Shown: positions 1 to 7,479 of the stretch, piece after piece
Layout: every line of letters begins with the position of its first letter
How positions within the stretch are numbered: the stretch's first letter is position 1
Assembly (NCBI GenBank): GCA_030038645.1
Contig: JASHSR010000196.1
Coordinates: forward strand, 1 to 8,754
Direction: 5' to 3'
Origin: Gammaproteobacteria bacterium
GTDB taxonomy: Bacteria; Pseudomonadota; Gammaproteobacteria; Steroidobacterales; Steroidobacteraceae
Length of the DNA: 8,754 nucleotides
The notes under the pieces: generated by a model
Seen by the model: only the letters and a program-made list of their open reading frames with translations
Told to the model about the DNA's origin: nothing
The model's database searches: none
Program-made: the position numbers and the translations under genes

Positions 1-3000
1 GGCGGCCGCCGTGTAGCGCGTATTCGGTGCGGCCGCGCTGCGACAGCCCGAGATTGCCTCCTTCGCCAACGACTTTGGCGCGCAGCTCGACCCCGTTCAC
101 GCGGACGGAGTCGTTCGCGCGGTCGCCGATGTCGAGATGAGACTCGGTGGAGGCCTTCACGTACGTGCCGATGCCGCCGTTCCAGAGCAGGTCCGCCGGC
201 ATGCGCAAGATGGCGCGGATGACCTCCTGGGGCGTCGCCTCAGGGCCCGGCAGCCCGAGCAAGCTCTGCGCCTCGCGCGAGAGCGCGATCGACTTGGCGG
301 AGCGCGGATGGATTCCCCCGCCGCGCGAGATGCGGCGGCGGTCGTAGTCGTCCCAGGTCGAGCGCGGCAGCGCGAAGAGCCTCGCGCGCTCCGCGAAGGA
401 GAGCCGCGTATCGGGCGCGGGGTCGAGGAAGATGTGCTGATGGTTGAAGGCCGCTTTGAGCAGGATGTGGCGCGAGAGCAGCATGCCGTTGCCGAACACG
501 TCGCCCGACATGTCGCCGATGCCGGCGACGGTGAAGTCGGTGCGCTGGATGTCGAGGCCGATCTCGCGAAAATGCCGCTTCACGCACTCCCACGCCCCGC
601 GGGCCGTGATGCCCATCCTCTTGTGGTCGTAGCCGGCCGATCCTCCCGAGGCGAAAGCATCGCCGAGCCAGAAGCCGTATTCGCCCGCGATCGCGTTCGC
701 GATGTCGGAGAAAGCCGCGGTGCCCTTGTCCGCCGCGACGACGAGGTAGACGTCGGGGCCGTCCCGGCACGTGACGAGCGGTGGGCGAGCGACCTTGCGC
801 GCGACGAGGTTGTCCGTGAGATCGAGCAGGCCCCGCATGAACGTCCGATAGCACTCGACGACCTCGCGCTGCAGCTCGGCCGATCCGCCCGCGGGCGGCC
901 GCTTCACGACGAAGCCGCCCTTCGCTCCCATCGGCACGATGACGGTGTTCTTGACGTTCTGCGCCTTCATGAGCCCCAAGATCTCGGTGCGGAAATCCTC
1001 CCTGCGGTCCGACCAGCGAATGCCCCCGCGCGCGACATCCGCCATGCGCAGGTGAACCGCCTCGACGCGCGGGCTGTACACGAAGACCTCGAACTTCGGG
1101 CGCGGCAGCGGCAGGTCCGGGATGCGCTGCGGATCGAGCTTCACCGAGAGATAAGGCTTCGGGCGGCCGTCCGAGTCGAGCTGGTAGAAGTTGGTTCGGA
1201 GCGTCGCCGCGACGACGTTGAGATACGCGCGCAGGATCCGGTCCTCGTCGAGGCTCTTGACCGCATCGAGCCCGCGGCGGACGGCCGCAGCCAAGCGCTG
1301 CTCGGAGCGGCTCCGCGCGCCCCGCGGCACGCGAGGATCGAGTCGCAGCGCGAACAGACGGAACAAGTTGCGGGCGATCGCGGCGTTGCCCGCGAGCGCG
1401 CGCTCCATGTACGCCTGGCTGAAGGCGACTCCGGCCTGCAGCAGGTAGCGGCAGTAGGCGCGCAGCACCACGATCTCCCGCGCAGCGAGGCCCGCGCCGA
1501 GCAGCAGGCGGTTGAAGCCGTCGTTCTCCACCTCGCCGCGCCACACGGCGGCGAGCCCCTCGCGAAGCAGCGGATCGATGCGCTCGATGTCGATGCGCGC
1601 GCCGTCGCGATGCTCGAGCTCGAAGTCCTGGATCCATGCGGCGCTCGCGCCGGGCCACGCGAGCTCGTACGGGCGCTCCGCGATCACGCGCAGGCCGAAG
1701 TTCTCCATCATCGGCAGGATGTCGGAGATCGGCACCGGCTCGCCGACCTTCGCGACCTTCAGGTGCACTCGCTCGGGCCGCTGCCACGGAGGCCGATGCA
1801 GGCGCAGCCGCAGCTGCGCGGGATCGCGCTCGAGCGCCGCGAGCTCGGCGATGTCGGCGAGCGCGGACTCGGGCTCCACGTCTTCCGTGTACGCGGCGGG
1901 GAACAGGGCCGTGTAGCGCTTCGTCGCGGCGAGCGCCGCGGCCTCGTCCATCTGCCTCGCGAGCTCCGCGTGCAGCCGGTCCGCCCAGGTGCTCGCGGCG
2001 CGCGCGATCTCGTGCTCGATGCGCGCCACGTCGACGGCGCGGCGCGCGAGCGGGTCGGTGCGCACCACGACGTGCAGCCGGGCGAGCGTCGATTCCGACA
2101 ATTGCACCTGCGCCTCGACGGCGCGTCCGCCGAGCTCGGCCCGCAGGATCGCCTCGATGCGGCCGCGCACCGCGGTGCTGTAGTGGTCGCGCGGCACATA
2201 GACCAGACAGGAGTAGAACCGCTCGAACGCGTCGCGGCGGACGAAGAGCCGCACGAGCGCGCGCTCGTACAGGTTCACGATGCCGCGCACGGTGTGCACG
2301 AGCTCCGGCACCGTGGCCTGGAACAGCTCATCGCGCGGGAACGTCTCGAGCGCATGCTGCGCGGCCTTGGCGTCGTGGCTGTCCGCGGCGAGCCCGAAGC
2401 GCTCGACGACTTTCGCGGCCTTCTCACCGAGAACCGGAATCTCGCTCGGGCTGCCCTCGTACACCGAGGCGGTCCACAAGCCGAGAAAGCGATGCTCGCC
2501 GGTCACCGCGCCGGCCGCGTCGAACGTCTTGACGCCGACGTAGTCGAGATAGGCTGCCCGGTGCACCGTCGCGACGGAGTTCGCCTTGGTGAGGATGAGC
2601 GGATTCGGTGTCCGCGCCCGCTTGCGCAGCTCCCCGCGCAGAGCCGTCGAGACGGGTGGGGGCACGCCTGGGCGCGGTACGCGCAGAATGCCGAGTCCCG
2701 ACGCGCGTCGCGGCGCGAGCGTGTCGTGACCTCGCCCGCGCCTCAGGCGGTAGCGGCGATAACCGAGAAAGGTGAAGTGGTCGTCGTCCATCCACTCGAG
2801 CAGCGCTCGCGCCTCGCGGGCTTCGCGGCGGGGCTCGCCGCGGAGCGACGCGGCGAGCCCGATCTCCGCCGCGACGCCGCGCGCCCGCTCTCGCATGGCT
2901 TGCCAGTCCGTGACGGCGGCCCGCACGTCGTTGAGTGTCGCGAGCAGGCGGCGCTCGAGCTCGACGAGGCGCTGCGGATCGAGCTGCCGGTCGATCTCGA

Positions 3001-3568
3001 TGAGCTGCCAGGACTCCCAGCGCCTGCGGCGCGGGACCGCGCCCGCTGTCGGGCCTGCGGCGGCTCTGGCGCCCGCCGCCGGCTCCGCGCCCGCCGGCTC
3101 CGTGCCTGTCCCCGGCTCCGTGCCCGCCCCCACGAGGCTTGCGCCAGTAAGCTCGCCTTTTCCGTCGCGCTCGACGGCGAGGACGGGATGCACGATGAGA
3201 TGGACGCCGATTGCGGCCTGGCTGAAGACGATGCCGAGCGAGTCGACCAGGAAGGGCATGTCGGTGGTGACGACGAGAACCACCGTATGCGGGGAAGTGA
3301 AGCCTTCACGCTCCGCGCTCGGTGAAAACGCTCGCACGAGCGGCCGCTGTCGCGGGCGAATGTGGCCGAAACGCAAGTGCTCGAGGGCGGCCGCCGCGAG
3401 ATCGCGCGGATTGCGTGCGGCGAGATCCTCCTCCGCGACGCCCCGGTAGTACGCGCGCAGGAAGCTCTCGGAAAGCGGCGTGAGCCGCCGCCCTCTCGCG
3501 AGATGCCGCCCGGCCGAGACGATCCGCTCGATCAGCCGAAGACGCGCGGCCGGAATGTGAGGGGTCAT
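1..3568 (-). CDS. gdhB: NAD-dependent glutamate dehydrogenase, giant (Bac_GDH) type, C-terminus beyond left edge
   Basis: This gene converts glutamate to 2-oxoglutarate and ammonium using NAD in the cytoplasm, and in this family serves mainly glutamate catabolism. The frame is open from the ATG at 3568 to the left edge, giving 1,189 codons without a stop; family members are about 1,600 residues, so roughly 400 C-terminal residues are missing. Visible landmarks are DMPFLVDSL near residues 103-111 in the N-terminal ACT-like regulatory part, RGGIRWSDR at 847-855 and GAKGGF at 881-886 (substrate/catalytic region with the conserved lysine), and GIGDMSGDVFGNGM at 1016-1029 in the NAD-binding Rossmann part. 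The last visible residues (GRTEYALHGGGR) still match the family. The ATG has an AAGGCGGAG ribosome site and a TATAAT upstream, which supports this start. It follows zapE by 70 bases and may have its own promoter. An unusual Glu-Pro-rich insert lies near residues 150-163. The name gdhB follows Pseudomonas usage. Function is certain at family level; whether the protein is intact cannot be seen. Confidence 0.95.
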   Translation of the reverse strand, partial: MTPHIPAARLRLIERIVSAGRHLARGRRLTPLSESFLRAYYRGVAEEDLAARNPRDLAAAALEHLRFGHIRPRQRPLVRAFSPSAEREGFTSPHTVVLVVTTDMPFLVDSLGIVFSQAAIGVHLIVHPVLAVERDGKGELTGASLVGAGTEPGTGTEPAGAEPAAGARAAAGPTAGAVPRRRRWESWQLIEIDRQLDPQRLVELERRLLATLNDVRAAVTDWQAMRERARGVAAEIGLAASLRGEPRREAREARALLEWMDDDHFTFLGYRRYRLRRGRGHDTLAPRRASGLGILRVPRPGVPPPVSTALRGELRKRARTPNPLILTKANSVATVHRAAYLDYVGVKTFDAAGAVTGEHRFLGLWTASVYEGSPSEIPVLGEKAAKVVERFGLAADSHDAKAAQHALETFPRDELFQATVPELVHTVRGIVNLYERALVRLFVRRDAFERFYSCLVYVPRDHYSTAVRGRIEAILRAELGGRAVEAQVQLSESTLARLHVVVRTDPLARRAVDVARIEHEIARAASTWADRLHAELARQMDEAAALAATKRYTALFPAAYTEDVEPESALADIAELAALERDPAQLRLRLHRPPWQRPERVHLKVAKVGEPVPISDILPMMENFGLRVIAERPYELAWPGASAAWIQDFELEHRDGARIDIERIDPLLREGLAAVWRGEVENDGFNRLLLGAGLAAREIVVLRAYCRYLLQAGVAFSQAYMERALAGNAAIARNLFRLFALRLDPRVPRGARSRSEQRLAAAVRRGLDAVKSLDEDRILRAYLNVVAATLRTNFYQLDSDGRPKPYLSVKLDPQRIPDLPLPRPKFEVFVYSPRVEAVHLRMADVARGGIRWSDRREDFRTEILGLMKAQNVKNTVIVPMGAKGGFVVKRPPAGGSAELQREVVECYRTFMRGLLDLTDNLVARKVARPPLVTCRDGPDVYLVVAADKGTAAFSDIANAIAGEYGFWLGDAFASGGSAGYDHKRMGITARGAWECVKRHFREIGLDIQRTDFTVAGIGDMSGDVFGNGMLLSRHILLKAAFNHQHIFLDPAPDTRLSFAERARLFALPRSTWDDYDRRRISRGGGIHPRSAKSIALSREAQSLLGLPGPEATPQEVIRAILRMPADLLWNGGIGTYVKASTESHLDIGDRANDSVRVNGVELRAKVVGEGGNLGLSQRGRTEYALHGGR
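3079..3120 (-). repeat. Degenerate in-frame tandem repeat inside gdhB (Glu-Pro-rich insert)
   Basis: Three copies of the plus-strand nonamer CCGGCTCCG start at 3079, 3094 and 3112, spaced 15 and 18 bases apart, so each step keeps the reading frame. On the coding strand they give TEPGTGTEPAGAEP at residues 150-163 of the glutamate dehydrogenase, inside a longer Ala/Gly/Pro-rich stretch that ends in four arginines. It lies between the DMPFLVDSL region and the following ESWQLIEIDR segment, where relatives I recall have a shorter, less repetitive linker. It looks like replication-slippage expansion of a surface loop. Confidence 0.6.
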
Positions 3569-3571
3569 GAG

Positions 3572-3580
3572 CTCCGCCTT
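3572..3580 (-). promoter_or_regulatory. Ribosome binding site of gdhB
   Basis: The coding strand reads AAGGCGGAG here, with AAGG ending 8 bases and GGAG ending 3 bases before the ATG at 3568. This purine-rich site decides the start codon of the glutamate dehydrogenase gene. Confidence 0.6.
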
Positions 3581-3596
3581 CAGCGCGTGGCGCGCG

Positions 3597-3602
3597 ATTA
3601 TA
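3597..3602 (-). promoter_or_regulatory. Candidate sigma-70 -10 element for gdhB
   Basis: The minus strand reads TATAAT, a full match to the -10 consensus, in a 70-base gap between the zapE stop and the gdhB ATG. The surroundings are very G+C-rich, so a chance match is less likely than in average DNA. The expected start of transcription would lie about 20 bases before the ATG. The -35 region is poor: the best candidate is TCGAGC with a 16-base spacer, matching TTGACA at 3 of 6 positions. That suggests a weak or activator-dependent promoter. It would let gdhB be expressed apart from the upstream genes. Confidence 0.45.
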
Positions 3603-3604
3603 CC

Positions 3605-3623
3605 CGAGCGGGAGCGTCGCTCG
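3605..3623 (-). repeat. Inverted repeat between zapE and gdhB, next to the candidate promoter
   Basis: The minus strand has CGAGCG, a 7-base spacer, then CGCTCG, a perfect 6-base-pair inverted repeat. It lies 16 bases beyond the zapE stop and ends 2 bases before the TATAAT. It covers the spacer and part of the -35 region of the candidate gdhB promoter, where an operator would sit. It could also be a weak hairpin in a zapE-gdhB transcript. No T-run follows, so an intrinsic terminator is unlikely. Confidence 0.35.
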
Positions 3624-3638
3624 ACCCGGAGCGGTCCC

Positions 3639-4742
3639 TCAGGGGCGGTGCTCGCGTGCGAGGTATTCCGCGCTTTGCATCTCGACGAGCCGGCTCGCGG
3701 TGCGCCGGAACTCGAGCGCGAGCCGCTCTCCCCGATACAGCTCCGCGGGCGGCGCCGAGGCGGAGACGATCAGATTCACGCCGCGGTCGTAGAGCTCGTC
3801 GACGAGAGCGATGAAGCGGCGCGCCTCGTTCTCGTGGAGCGCATCGAAGACCGGCACATTCTCGACCACCACCGAGCCGAACTCGCGCGCGATCTCGATG
3901 TAGTCGTCCTGGCTGCGGGGACCCGCGCACAGGGCCGCGAACTCGAACCACACCGCCCCGTGGCCGCGCCGGACGACGGGAATCCGGCGGCCTTCAACTT
4001 CGATCGAGCCGGCGGCGGCGGCTCCGTGCCCGGCGAGCTCCTCGAAGAGCGCCAGCAGGCGCTTCCCGGAATCGGGCGCGTCCGCGGCGAGATAGGTGCC
4101 GGCCTGCGTGAGCCGGCGCAGCCGGTAATCCGTCGCGCCGGCGACCTCGAGCACCTCGGTATGCCGCTCGATCAGCTGGATGGCGGGCAGGAAGCGCCGC
4201 CGCTGCAATCCGCCCGCGTACAGATCCCTCGGGCGCACGTTGGAAGTCGCGACGAGGGAGACGCCGCGGCTCGTGAGCCCCGCGATGAGGCCGCCGAGGA
4301 TCATCGCGTCGGCGATGTCCGCCACCGCGAGCTCATCGAAGCACAGCACTCGCGTGTCGCGCGCGATGCGCTCCGCCAGGCGCTCGAGCGGGTCCGCCTG
4401 GTCTCTGAGCTCCTTGAGCGCCGCGTGCGCATCGTGCATGAAGCGGTGGAAGTGCGTGCGCCGGGCTTGCGCGAACGGCAGGCTCTCGAGGAAGAGGTCC
4501 ATGAGCCAGGTCTTGCCGCGGCCGACTCCGCCCCACAGATACAGGCCGCGCTGCGGCTGCGCGCTCCGGTTTCGCCGCAACCAGCCCCGTCCCGCCTTGG
4601 CGGCCGCTGCGACGAGACGCGAGCGCAGATCATCGAGCCGCGCGACGGCGGCGAGCTGAGCCGGATCGGATTGAAAGCCCCGCTCGGCGATCCGCCGCGC
4701 ATAGAGCTCGCGCACTGCTGCTGCGGATGCCGGGGCGTCCAT
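3639..4742 (-). CDS. zapE: Cell division protein ZapE (AFG1-like AAA ATPase)
   Basis: This 367-residue protein belongs to the ZapE/AFG1 ATPase family. In E. coli ZapE associates with the FtsZ ring late in division and affects Z-ring stability in an ATP-dependent way; mitochondrial relatives act in protein quality control. Visible motifs are Walker A GGVGRGKT at residues 71-78, Walker B VLCFDEL at 132-138, sensor-1 ATSN at 165-168, the family motif DYRLRRLT near 205-212, and the C-terminal SRLVEMQSAEYL. Length is normal for the family. The ATG at 4742 directly follows the TGA of the ETF-QO gene (TGAATG with no gap), and no strong ribosome site precedes it, so translational coupling is likely. 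No signal peptide or membrane segment is visible. The metabolic neighbours give no functional clue, and its place here is probably a matter of shared transcription. The family assignment is very firm; the cell-division role is transferred from E. coli. Confidence 0.95.
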   Translation of the reverse strand: MDAPASAAAVRELYARRIAERGFQSDPAQLAAVARLDDLRSRLVAAAAKAGRGWLRRNRSAQPQRGLYLWGGVGRGKTWLMDLFLESLPFAQARRTHFHRFMHDAHAALKELRDQADPLERLAERIARDTRVLCFDELAVADIADAMILGGLIAGLTSRGVSLVATSNVRPRDLYAGGLQRRRFLPAIQLIERHTEVLEVAGATDYRLRRLTQAGTYLAADAPDSGKRLLALFEELAGHGAAAAGSIEVEGRRIPVVRRGHGAVWFEFAALCAGPRSQDDYIEIAREFGSVVVENVPVFDALHENEARRFIALVDELYDRGVNLIVSASAPPAELYRGERLALEFRRTASRLVEMQSAEYLAREHRP

Positions 4743-6350
4743 TCAGAGCGCCTGATAGCTCGGTCCGGAGCCGCCCTCGGGAGGCGTCCACTCGATGATC
4801 TCGTACGGGTCCTTGATGTCGCAGGCCTTGCAGTGCACGCAGTTCGCGGCGTTGACCTGCAAGCGCTTGCCGGCCGAGTCCTCCACGATCTCGTAGACGC
4901 CCGCCGGGCAGAAGCGCTCGCAGGGATTGCCGAACTCCTTGACGCAGCGGTCCACGCAGATGGACGTGTCGAGCACCTTGAGGTGCGCGGGCTGATTCTC
5001 ATCGTGCGTGGTGGAGGCGAAGAACACCGACGCGAGCCGATCGCGCGGCGGCAGCGTGCGGTCCCCCCACCCGCGGTCGGGGGATGAATAGTCCGCAAGC
5101 AACCTGAGCCGGGCGTGGTTTGGAATGCGGCTCGTGAGCGTCCACGGCGTCGAGCCGCGCGTCGCCACCTCGAGCGCGGCGTTCGCGAGGCCGACCCACA
5201 GGCCGTATTTGAACGCGGGCTTGAAGTTGCGCACCGCCTTCAGCTCGCGCCCGCCGGGCGAGGCGCGCCAGCGCGCATCGAATCCCTCGGGGGCGCCGCG
5301 CTCGATGAGATGCTCGGCGGCGAGCATGCCGGAGCGGATCGCTTGATGAATGCCCTTGATCTTCGGCACGTTCACGCCGCCGCCGGCATCGCCGATCAGC
5401 AGGGCGCCCGGCATGTCGAGGCGCGGAATCGACTGCCAGCCGCCGGCGGCGATGGCGCGCGCGCCGCCGGCTACGATCTGCCCGCCCTCGAGGAACGGCC
5501 TGACGCGCGGATGGTGCTTGAATTGCTGGAATGCCTCGAACGGGGAGAAGCGCGGGTCCTCGTAATCGAGGCCGACGACGAACCCGACGTAGGCGCGATC
5601 GCCGTCGAGGTGGTAGATGAAGCTGCCGCCGTAGGTGCGCGAGTCGAGCGGCCAGCCGAAGGTATGCTGGATGAGCCCGGGCTCGACGCGCCCCTTCGGC
5701 AGCTGCCAGAGCTCCTTCAGGCCGAGGCCGTAGTCCTGCGGACACGAGCGGGCGTCGAGGCCGTAGCGGCGGATGAGCTGCTTCGCGAGGCTGCCGCGGG
5801 CGCCTTCGGCGACGATCGTCGTCCGCGCGCGAATGTCCGCGCCGGGCGAGTAGTGGGGCCCCGGCCGCCCGCTCTTCTCGACGCCCATGTCGCCCAGGCG
5901 CACGCCGGCGACCGACTCGTCGGGGTTGAAGAGCGCCTCCACGGCCGCAAACCCGGGAAACACGTCTACGCCGAGGGCTTCGGCCTTGCGAGCGAGCCAG
6001 GGCGTGAGCAGCCCGAGGGACACGATGAAGTTGCCGCGATTGTGCAGCTGGGGCGGAATCGGCAGGGGCAGGCTCCCGGTTCGCGTGAGCAGGCGGAACT
6101 CGTCGCGCCGGGCCGGAACACAGATGCCGGGGGGCGTCTCGCGCCATTCGGGCGCGAGCGCATCGAGCGGGGCGGGCTCCATCACGGCGCCGGACAACGC
6201 GTGCGCGCCGACGGCGGACGCCTTCTCGAGCACGCAGACGCGTAGGTCGGCCTGCAATTGTTTGAGTCGAATGGCGCAGGCGAGTCCCGCGGGCCCTGCG
6301 CCCACGACTGCGGCGTCGTACTCCATCACGTCCCGCGCGACCGCGCTCAT
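4743..6350 (-). CDS. Electron transfer flavoprotein-ubiquinone oxidoreductase (ETF-QO)
   Basis: ETF-QO is a membrane-associated FAD and [4Fe-4S] protein that takes electrons from reduced ETF, loaded by acyl-CoA dehydrogenases, and passes them to ubiquinone. From the ATG at 6350 it has 535 residues, close to family length. The FAD dinucleotide motif GAGPAG is at residues 17-22, GAHALSGAV follows near 48-56, and GDAGGGVNVPKIKGIH is at 320-335. The Fe-S site near the C-terminus has Cys481 (FCPAGVYE) and CVHCKACD with Cys504, Cys507 and Cys510. Three further cysteines (465, 469, 477) stand just before this site, which is more than the four ligands needed. The start is uncertain: a GTG at 6365 would add five residues, and an ATG at 6326 (MEYDAAVVG) matches the N-terminus of some relatives. 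None has a strong ribosome site. The gene starts about 33 bases after the zinc-ribbon gene and its TGA abuts zapE, so it is probably part of one transcript. Upstream methylcrotonyl-CoA carboxylase fits a leucine or acyl-CoA oxidation role. Confidence 0.96.
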   Translation of the reverse strand: MSAVARDVMEYDAAVVGAGPAGLACAIRLKQLQADLRVCVLEKASAVGAHALSGAVMEPAPLDALAPEWRETPPGICVPARRDEFRLLTRTGSLPLPIPPQLHNRGNFIVSLGLLTPWLARKAEALGVDVFPGFAAVEALFNPDESVAGVRLGDMGVEKSGRPGPHYSPGADIRARTTIVAEGARGSLAKQLIRRYGLDARSCPQDYGLGLKELWQLPKGRVEPGLIQHTFGWPLDSRTYGGSFIYHLDGDRAYVGFVVGLDYEDPRFSPFEAFQQFKHHPRVRPFLEGGQIVAGGARAIAAGGWQSIPRLDMPGALLIGDAGGGVNVPKIKGIHQAIRSGMLAAEHLIERGAPEGFDARWRASPGGRELKAVRNFKPAFKYGLWVGLANAALEVATRGSTPWTLTSRIPNHARLRLLADYSSPDRGWGDRTLPPRDRLASVFFASTTHDENQPAHLKVLDTSICVDRCVKEFGNPCERFCPAGVYEIVEDSAGKRLQVNAANCVHCKACDIKDPYEIIEWTPPEGGSGPSYQAL

Positions 6351-6383
6351 GCGGCGTCCGGCCACGGGGCTCGAGATCTCGCG

Positions 6384-7445
6384 TCAACCGGCAAGAATTC
6401 TTCCCCCGGCTGCGGCGGCCGCGAGCAGCTTCGCCACTCTGGGATGCTCGAAAATCGAGATGTTGAGGAGCGCCGATATGGCCGCTTTGGCATCCAAGAT
6501 CTCCGCCATTTTTCCTTCCGAGCCGTCGGTCCATATTCTTTTGACTTCTTCGGCCACCTTCTTCTCCATATCCTTCGGGGTGAGGCGATCCAGCTCGTCC
6601 CTCAAATAGCGGCAAATCTCCTCGAACTCGTCGCACTGCAGCCAGATGCCGCGACATTGCTCGCACCAATCGACGATGATCTTCGAGTTTCCAAAGCGGG
6701 TGGACACCAGCCGGCTATCCCGACATTCGGGGCAGCGTTTGTCGGATACCATTGCGCTCGCCTTTTCCAAGGCATCCACCTCGTCGTTCATCCAGCGCAG
6801 GTTGCCCCAAGAGCCTGCATCCACCTTCGCCTTCAGGGCCTTGAGCTCCCTCGGATGCAGCCAGAGGCCGCCGCATTCGGAGCAATTCTCGATTTTGATG
6901 CCGTAGGCTCCATAGGAATCCAAAGCGTTCTCGCAGGTGGGGCATTTGTGAGGGGTCTTGCTCAGCAATTTTGCATGCCGAACGGGAAGAACCGGCTCCG
7001 AGAAATCCGTCTCCGCGCTATCCCGCTTGATGCGCTTGTAGTAATGCGGAAGGTGGACGTTGGTGATGAATGCCGAGAACCCCTCGCCCTTGACGCGCAT
7101 GATCTTCGCCAGTTTCTCGTCGATCTTTTCCAACTGGCCGCCGTCGAGCCAAAAGCCGTTGCAATTGTCACAGCGCTGCAAGATGAAGGCATCGTCTCCC
7201 AGGAACATGACCTTCTGCAGCTGCATGCCGGGGCAACGCGGGCAGCGATGGATGGGGGCGGTTCCCCGCGCTCTATCCTTCGAGCAATACTCGATGTCGC
7301 CATCGACCTGATACGCCATTTTGTCCAATTCACCCCTGTCCAACCAAAGCCCGCCGCAGGACTCGCAAACGTTGTACGACACTTTGCCGGTCAGGGTGTG
7401 AATCTCGTAGTTCGTCATTTCCGTGCTGCAGTCGAGGCATTTCAT
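6384..7445 (-). CDS. Protein with four TFIIB-type zinc ribbons, function unknown
   Basis: I do not recognise a specific function. The 353-residue protein has four CxxC...CxxC modules, each followed by the G-x-W-L signature of zf-TFIIB-like ribbons: Cys3/6 with 27/30, Cys68/71 with 92/95, Cys168/171 with 188/191, and Cys238/241 with 261/264. Examples are CESCGGLWLDRGEL and CDNCNGFWLDGGQL. Such ribbons bind structural zinc and often mediate protein or nucleic-acid contacts. A linker of about 70 residues with a basic, aromatic YYKRIKR patch separates modules 2 and 3. The last 70 residues look helical and include an Ala-rich end. There is no signal peptide and no convincing membrane segment. The ATG at 7445 is chosen because AGAAGGA precedes it and the first ribbon begins at residue 3; the same frame extends upstream to 7562 but would overlap the carboxylase gene with Arg/Ser-rich, non-family sequence. 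Base composition is clearly lower in G+C than either neighbour, and codons such as TTG, AGG, AAA and ATT are frequent, which suggests transfer or different selection. Confidence 0.85.
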   Translation of the reverse strand: MKCLDCSTEMTNYEIHTLTGKVSYNVCESCGGLWLDRGELDKMAYQVDGDIEYCSKDRARGTAPIHRCPRCPGMQLQKVMFLGDDAFILQRCDNCNGFWLDGGQLEKIDEKLAKIMRVKGEGFSAFITNVHLPHYYKRIKRDSAETDFSEPVLPVRHAKLLSKTPHKCPTCENALDSYGAYGIKIENCSECGGLWLHPRELKALKAKVDAGSWGNLRWMNDEVDALEKASAMVSDKRCPECRDSRLVSTRFGNSKIIVDWCEQCRGIWLQCDEFEEICRYLRDELDRLTPKDMEKKVAEEVKRIWTDGSEGKMAEILDAKAAISALLNISIFEHPRVAKLLAAAAAGGRILAG

Positions 7446-7456
7446 TCTTATGCTGG

Positions 7457-7463
7457 TCCTTCT
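7457..7463 (-). promoter_or_regulatory. Ribosome binding site of the zinc-ribbon gene
   Basis: The minus strand reads AGAAGGA, 11 bases before the ATG at 7445. It supports that ATG as the real start in place of the upstream in-frame codon at 7562, which lies inside the carboxylase gene. Confidence 0.5.
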
Positions 7464-7479
7464 GGCGGAGGGCGAGAAG

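Noticed and set aside
137..3325. A very long open frame of 1,062 codons on the plus strand opposite the glutamate dehydrogenase gene
   Set aside because: It is in exact codon register with the real minus-strand gene and stays open because TTA, CTA and TCA codons are rare in this G+C-rich gene. Its translation is Arg/Ala/Asp-rich with no recognisable family, whereas the minus strand matches glutamate dehydrogenase throughout.
3567..5087. A 506-codon open frame on the plus strand opposite zapE and the end of the ETF-QO gene
   Set aside because: It is in codon register with zapE, crosses two real genes, and has low-complexity Arg/Ala/Glu-rich sequence without motifs. It is a composition artefact.
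6372..6381. Perfect 10-base palindrome CGAGATCTCG between the zinc-ribbon stop and the ETF-QO start
   Set aside because: It is short, has no loop and no second copy in the window; it may be chance, and nothing ties it to regulation.
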